The position numbers and the translations under genes are program-made. Below the pieces are notes generated by a model. The model ran no database searches and was not told the DNA's origin. It saw only the letters and a list, made by a program, of their open reading frames with translations. A DNA stretch of 9,376 nt from CAZUFB01 sp048173955 (GTDB lineage: Bacteria > Actinomycetota > Coriobacteriia > Coriobacteriales > UMGS124): assembly GCA_048173955.1 (NCBI GenBank), contig DBEYOB010000129.1, positions 1 to 9,376 of the forward strand, read 5' to 3'. The first letter of the stretch is position 1. Each line of letters starts with the position of its first letter. Below are positions 6,650 to 9,376 of the stretch, in pieces.

Positions 6650-6672
6650 TTGCTATAGTTCCTATAGAACAA
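6650..6672. repeat. 23-bp repeat, copy 2 (operator-like)
   Basis: Begins TTGCTATAGTTC and ends AACAA, as copy 1 does. Here an inner dyad, GTTC, five bases, GAAC (6658-6670), is clear. The start-to-start distance to copy 1 is 54 bp, close to five helical turns, so proteins bound at the two sites would lie on the same face of the DNA. It sits just upstream of the -35 candidate. Confidence 0.6.
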
Positions 6673-6781
6673 ATCTTTTGAAAATGGGGTGTCCCGGCCG
6701 TCAGTTGCCGTCCGTCACGGCAAAGGGGCGCATGCCGAGGACTGCGTATGCCAATCGCCCGCCGCGTCCGGCAAAGCGGCT

Positions 6782-6870
6782 CCGCGCTACTGGCGCACCG
6801 AAAACTCGGTGGATGAAATCGGTTTTAAGAAGATTGCGCTGGGCGCGGAGGTCGTCGCCGCCCAAGCACC
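6782..6870 (+). pseudogene. Possible DUF4143 remnant (second AAA_14-type gene)
   Basis: In one plus-strand frame the translation RYWRTENSVDEIGFKKIALG followed by AEVVAAQAP resembles the C-terminal nuclease-like core of DUF4143 proteins, which typically reads YWR(S/T)EN-x-(A)EVDF-(V/I)-x5-GxEV(V/I)PIEVKA. The aligned acidic and hydrophobic positions fit roughly, but the expected EVDF and EVKA are eroded to DEIGF and AAQA. No start codon, P-loop or upstream domain is present. I therefore call it a possible fragment only. Chance similarity cannot be excluded, and the intact family member at 2757-3962 belongs to a different-looking subtype. Confidence 0.28.
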
Positions 6871-6875
6871 TTTGC

Positions 6876-7028
6876 TCAGAGCCCGAGCACGATGCGCAAC
6901 GAGCACGACACGGCGTCCATGTAGGCATCTTCGAGGACACCGATGCGCTTTCCCAGCATGTCGCGACTTACGGGACGGGCTTTGCTTGCATAGAGGTCGT
7001 CCCGCATCGTCCAAATCTCACCGCGCAT
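6876..7028 (-). pseudogene. MazF/PemK-type toxin with internal deletion
   Basis: A 50-residue open frame. Residues 1-20 (MRGEIWTMRDDLYASKARPV) match the start of MazF-family mRNA interferases, with the RGEIW strand and the SKxRPV segment that carries a conserved arginine. Residues 21-50 (SRDMLGKRIGVLEDAYMDAV, SCSLRIVLGL) match the C-terminal helix of the same family. The normal proteins are about 110-120 residues, so roughly 60 residues, including the central barrel strands and the conserved threonine or serine of the active site, are missing between V20 and S21. The frame is preserved. Its start overlaps the antitoxin stop by 11 bases, the usual coupled arrangement. It is almost certainly inactive as a ribonuclease; whether the miniprotein still binds the antitoxin is unknown. 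Confidence 0.75.
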
Positions 7029-7263
7029 CTTGCATCATCTTCAACGCAAGCTGATTCGAAAACGATTCCGCCTGCTGCTCGGTGGCAAAAGGCTCCACCT
7101 CGGGCTCCTTTAGGCGAACCTCGAAGGGAAAGCCCCGATGTGCATTGAAGGCAGCAACGAAGATGCGCATGGCGTCTGCCGGGGTAGTACCCAGGAGACG
7201 CGTGTTCTCGCGGAAACGCTCCGCCTCAAGATCGTCAACACGCGTAGCAAGTTGAGAACTCAT
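7018..7263 (-). CDS. RelB/DinJ-family antitoxin
   Basis: An 81-residue protein. The N-terminal half matches RelB/DinJ ribbon-helix-helix antitoxins: a short strand (LATRVDD, about 5-11), a charged helix, then the hallmark LGTTPADAMRIFVAAFNAHR (about 24-43) and GFPFEVRL (about 44-51). The C-terminal tail (about 52-81) would wrap around and neutralise a toxin and is usually unstructured until bound. ATG at 7263 is chosen because AAGG lies six bases upstream and the conserved domain starts at once; the in-frame ATG at 7299 would lie in the promoter. It overlaps a MazF-like toxin frame that is internally deleted, so this antitoxin is probably an orphan here. It may still repress its own promoter or act on related toxins elsewhere in the genome. 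Confidence 0.85.
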   Translation of the reverse strand: MSSQLATRVDDLEAERFRENTRLLGTTPADAMRIFVAAFNAHRGFPFEVRLKEPEVEPFATEQQAESFSNQLALKMMQDAR

Positions 7264-7279
7264 AGCAACCTTACTCCTA

Positions 7280-7304
7280 TTGGTAGCAATTGTTAGCAAA
7301 TATA
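7280..7304 (-). promoter_or_regulatory. Toxin-antitoxin promoter with autoregulatory palindrome
   Basis: Minus-strand -10 TATATT (7299-7304) lies 36 bases before the antitoxin start; no clear -35 was found. Directly downstream, 7280-7299 reads TTGGTAGCAATTGTTAGCAA, a 20-bp imperfect palindrome (16 of 20 positions symmetric) that is also two tandem near-identical 10-mers. RelB/DinJ antitoxins bind such sites over their own start region, so autorepression is the likely function. Confidence 0.6.
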
Positions 7305-7473
7305 CCCAATGCGAAACCTAACGATACGTCAAACGGCCCGCATCCTCTTCAACAGCGACACCGCGAGAAAGAATGGGGTTTCGGGACTGCGACGTGGCGG
7401 CGCGGCAATCGCCGACGACCGTTATCGCTTCGTTAGAGTCCTCCCCCACCATGGACAGCGAACCCAAAGGGAC
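7305..7473. other. Intergenic region between divergent units
   Basis: No gene is recognised between the toxin-antitoxin promoter and the lanF leader hairpin. I found no strong plus-strand promoter here. Short plus-strand open frames lack ribosome sites or family features. Confidence 0.45.
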
Positions 7474-7506
7474 GGCGCGCGGGCACGGCGACTCAGCCCG
7501 CGCGCC
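7474..7506 (+). repeat. Perfect 11-bp GC hairpin in the lanF leader
   Basis: GGCGCGCGGGC (7474-7484) and GCCCGCGCGCC (7496-7506) are exact complements around an 11-base loop, ending 21 bases before the lanF start codon and close to its ribosome site. With 11 G-C pairs and no following T-tract, it is not a classical terminator. It may act as a leader structure influencing translation or as a transcript-end barrier to upstream readthrough. Confidence 0.7.
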
Positions 7507-7527
7507 CGGAAGAGAAGGGACGAACCC

Positions 7528-8256
7528 ATGGGCTACATGCTCGAGACGCGCGGGCTCACCAAGCGCTTCGGCCGCGGCGACCAGGCGCAGGACGCCGTGG
7601 CGGACGTGAACCTCCACATTCGCGAGGGCGAGGTGTACGGCCTGCTCGGACCCAACGGCGCCGGCAAGTCGACCACGCTCAAGATGATCTGCGGGATGCT
7701 GCGGCCGACGGCCGGCGAGATCCTCTTCGCCGGGCACCCCTGGCGCCGCGAGGACCTCTACGCAATCGGCAGCCTCATCGAGGAGGCGCCGCTCTACCCC
7801 AACCTCACCGCGCGCGAGAACCTGCGCGTGCGCACCACGCTGCTGGGCCTTCCCGAGAGCCGCGTCGACGAGGTGCTGGAGACCGTGGACCTCGCGGGTA
7901 CCGGGAAAAAGCGCGCCGGGCGCTTCTCGATGGGCATGAAGCAGCGACTGGGGCTCGCGCTGGCGTTGCTCGCCCGGCCGCGCCTGCTCGTGCTCGACGA
8001 GCCCACCAACGGCCTCGACCCCATCGGCATCGAGGAGCTGCGCGACCAGATCCGGGGCTTCGCGGCGGCGGGCACGACGGTGCTCGTCTCGAGCCACATC
8101 CTCTCCGAGGTGCAGCAGATGGCGGACACGGTCGGCATCATCTACCGGGGGCGCCTCGCCTACGAGGACCGGCTGCACCCGGGTGAGGACCTCGAGGGGC
8201 TCTTCATGAGTGTCTGCCGTGAGGGGCGGCGCTCCCGCGGGGAGGTGGCAGCATGA
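7528..8256 (+). CDS. lanF: Lantibiotic-immunity ABC transporter ATPase (LanF type)
   Basis: A 242-residue ATP-binding subunit: Walker A GPNGAGKST (41-49), signature FSMGMKQRL (133-141), Walker B LLVLDEPT (153-160), D-loop GLDP, switch histidine at 190. The segment GSLIEEAPLYPNLTARENLR (81-100) has Glu where ordinary ABC ATPases have the Q-loop Gln. This 'E-loop' is characteristic of LanF/BcrA-type peptide-export ATPases, and the whole sequence closely follows the gallidermin/mutacin F pattern. It would energise the export or expulsion of lantibiotics from the membrane. AAGGGA precedes the ATG by about eight bases; an in-frame ATG three codons later (7537) is possible. It overlaps lanE by four bases (ATGA), forming the operon lanF-lanE-lanG. 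The symbol is generic for the family. Confidence 0.93.
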   Translation: MGYMLETRGLTKRFGRGDQAQDAVADVNLHIREGEVYGLLGPNGAGKSTTLKMICGMLRPTAGEILFAGHPWRREDLYAIGSLIEEAPLYPNLTARENLRVRTTLLGLPESRVDEVLETVDLAGTGKKRAGRFSMGMKQRLGLALALLARPRLLVLDEPTNGLDPIGIEELRDQIRGFAAAGTTVLVSSHILSEVQQMADTVGIIYRGRLAYEDRLHPGEDLEGLFMSVCREGRRSRGEVAA

Positions 8257-9023
8257 CGGGCGAGAAGATCGGTCTGATCGCGAGCCTGCGCGCCGAGGCC
8301 CTGAAGTCACGCCACGCGGCGCCGGTGCGCCTCGCCCTCGTCATGGCCCTGCCCATGCCGCTGCTCGGCGCGATGCCCTACCAGGGTTACCAATCGTTTT
8401 CCGCATGGAACTACTGGTACGCGCTCTTCCTGCCCGTGGCGCTCTCGCTCGTGGTGGCCTGTGTGGCGCAGGCCGACGCGCGCACGCGGATGCGGGGGCT
8501 CCTGGGCCTGGGCGTCCCGCTCGGGTGTGCCTGGTGGGCGAAGGCGCTCTGGTGCCTGGCACTCTGCGCGCTCTCCAACCTCGTGGTGTTCGGCATCTAC
8601 CTCGTGTGTTCGGCGTTCACCGCGGAGGGCCTCACGGCGGCCGGAGCCCTCACGATGCTCTGCTGCGCGCTCGTCAACACGGTGACCACAGCGTGGATGA
8701 TTCCCGCGGGGCTCTGGCTCACGGCGCGCCTCGGCATGCTCGCCGGCATCTTCGTCCCGCTCGCCGTTCAGCTCGTGGGCGGGTTCGCCTGGTCGGCGAT
8801 ACCGCTGCCGCAACTCTTCCCGCCGTCGGCGAGCATGGTCATACCCACCTCGTTCATCCCCGTGCTGCCGAGCGGCGAGCCGCTCGCGGCCGACGTGGCG
8901 CTCGGCGGGGCGCTCGCGGCGGACGGCATGCTCACGCTGGCCGGCCTTCTGGTCTGCGCGCTCGCGTTCGTCGCGCTCACGGCGGCAGGCGCGGCCTGGT
9001 TCGCGCGCTCCGAGGAGAGGTGA
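8253..9023 (+). CDS. lanE: Lantibiotic-immunity ABC transporter permease (MutE/EpiE type)
   Basis: A 256-residue membrane protein with about six hydrophobic spans, matching the family size of around 250. The N-terminus (LIASLRAEALKSRHAAPVRL) has the 'L...E-x-x-K-x-(R/K)' start typical of this permease group, followed by the first span and an extracellular YQSFSAWNYWYALFLPVAL segment. The later VQLVGGFAWSAIPLPQLFPPSA region corresponds to the conserved 'P-x-x-x-x-P' loop between the last spans. GGGAGGTGG sits just upstream of the ATG, which overlaps the lanF stop codon. With LanF and LanG it should form a membrane complex that removes lantibiotic-type peptides. Substrate specificity cannot be read from it. 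Confidence 0.88.
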   Translation: MTGEKIGLIASLRAEALKSRHAAPVRLALVMALPMPLLGAMPYQGYQSFSAWNYWYALFLPVALSLVVACVAQADARTRMRGLLGLGVPLGCAWWAKALWCLALCALSNLVVFGIYLVCSAFTAEGLTAAGALTMLCCALVNTVTTAWMIPAGLWLTARLGMLAGIFVPLAVQLVGGFAWSAIPLPQLFPPSASMVIPTSFIPVLPSGEPLAADVALGGALAADGMLTLAGLLVCALAFVALTAAGAAWFARSEER

Positions 9024-9028
9024 TCGGC

Positions 9029-9376
9029 ATGGCACGACTCACCGAAGCGGCGCCGCGCATGACGCTCCCGCGGGCCCTGCGCTCCGAGGCCCTGCGCCTG
9101 GCGCGCTCCCCGCTCGTGGCGGTGCACCTCGTCTGCGGCCTGGCCGCCGGCCTTGCCTGCGGCGAGTACTTCTCCGTCGCCCGATGGGACCCGGCGCTGG
9201 GCGCGGACGCCTACTCCCAGTTCCTCGGCGCCCTCATGCCGCTCATGTCCGCCATCGTCTGCGGGCTCGCCGTGGACGAGGAGCGCGCCGCCGGGCGCCT
9301 CGCCAGCCTCACGGCGGTCCCCTCGCGCGGGCGCGCCGTCGAGGCGAAGCTGCTCGCCCTCGCGGCGCTCGGCGCG
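9029..9376 (+). CDS. lanG: Lantibiotic-immunity ABC transporter permease (MutG/EpiG type), partial
   Basis: The first 116 residues are visible; the frame is open to the right edge. After a short N-terminus comes LRSEALRLARSPLVAVHLVC, the same start pattern as the lanE product, a first membrane span (HLVCGLAAGLACGEYFSVAR), and a second (YSQFLGALMPLMSAIVCGLA) followed by VDEERAAGRLASLTAVPSRG, a conserved cytoplasmic loop in these permeases. An excellent ribosome site, GAGAGGTGATC, lies three bases before the ATG and only a 5-bp gap separates it from lanE, so the genes are co-transcribed. The G assignment rests mainly on gene order. Confidence 0.8.
   Translation, partial: MARLTEAAPRMTLPRALRSEALRLARSPLVAVHLVCGLAAGLACGEYFSVARWDPALGADAYSQFLGALMPLMSAIVCGLAVDEERAAGRLASLTAVPSRGRAVEAKLLALAALGA

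Noticed and set aside
6796..6811. 6-bp hairpin CACCGA-AAAC-TCGGTG
   Set aside because: Has no T-tract and lies within the possible DUF4143 remnant; such short repeats are expected by chance.
6701..6940. 79-codon minus-strand frame after the toxin remnant
   Set aside because: It starts inside the toxin remnant in another frame, and its composition (Arg/Ser/Cys-rich) is not protein-like; no recognised domain.
7318..8310. Long minus-strand open frame opposite lanF
   Set aside because: It is the antisense shadow of a strongly supported ATPase gene and shows no family motif.
1..9376. CRISPR arrays, insertion-sequence ends, rRNA or tRNA genes
   Set aside because: No regularly spaced repeats, no transposase motifs with terminal repeats and no RNA-gene structure were seen on either strand.

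Overview
The window is GC-rich and densely coded. It looks like a chromosomal accessory region from a high-GC Gram-positive bacterium. The AAA_14/DUF4143 ATPase, the DinJ/MazF-type toxin-antitoxin pair, the small XRE regulator and the LanFEG-type exporter together suggest the actinobacterial class Coriobacteriia (Collinsella/Olsenella-like). That placement is an inference from gene content and style; no rRNA or marker gene is present.

Layout. Positions 1-1712 (minus strand) hold a TetR repressor and a downstream major-facilitator efflux pump that leaves the window at its left edge. Each gene has its own promoter, each promoter carries a copy of the same AcrR-like palindromic operator, and a small intrinsic terminator sits between the genes. 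Positions 1713-2238 are a gene-poor gap with a doubtful gene remnant and a nested inverted repeat in front of a small membrane-anchored XRE regulator (2239-2655, plus). Convergent to that is a stand-alone AAA_14/DUF4143 ATPase (2757-3962, minus) with its own promoter. Positions 4170-6565 (minus) are a two-gene ABC exporter, ATPase then a 553-residue permease, translationally coupled. Two copies of a 23-bp repeat flank its likely promoter.

Positions 6660-7300 look like a decay zone. An intact RelB/DinJ-type antitoxin (7018-7263, minus) overlaps a toxin reading frame in which a MazF-like N-terminus is joined directly to a MazF-like C-terminus, so the toxin has lost its middle and is probably dead. 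Behind it, on the plus strand, is a possible scrap of a second DUF4143 gene. From 7528 to the right edge (plus) runs a LanFEG-type lantibiotic-immunity ABC exporter: the ATPase with the diagnostic E-loop, a MutE/EpiE-type permease, and the start of a MutG-type permease. A perfect 11-bp GC hairpin lies in its leader.

Taken together, the window is a cluster of drug and peptide defence modules (an MFS pump and two ABC exporters), each apparently under its own operator, interspersed with toxin-antitoxin and ATPase remnants. No lantibiotic precursor or modification gene is seen, so the LanFEG genes look like immunity or resistance genes, unless biosynthesis lies beyond the right edge. I found no convincing wholly new system. 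The best leads are the internally deleted toxin beside a conserved antitoxin and the paired operators whose cognate regulator is not obvious.
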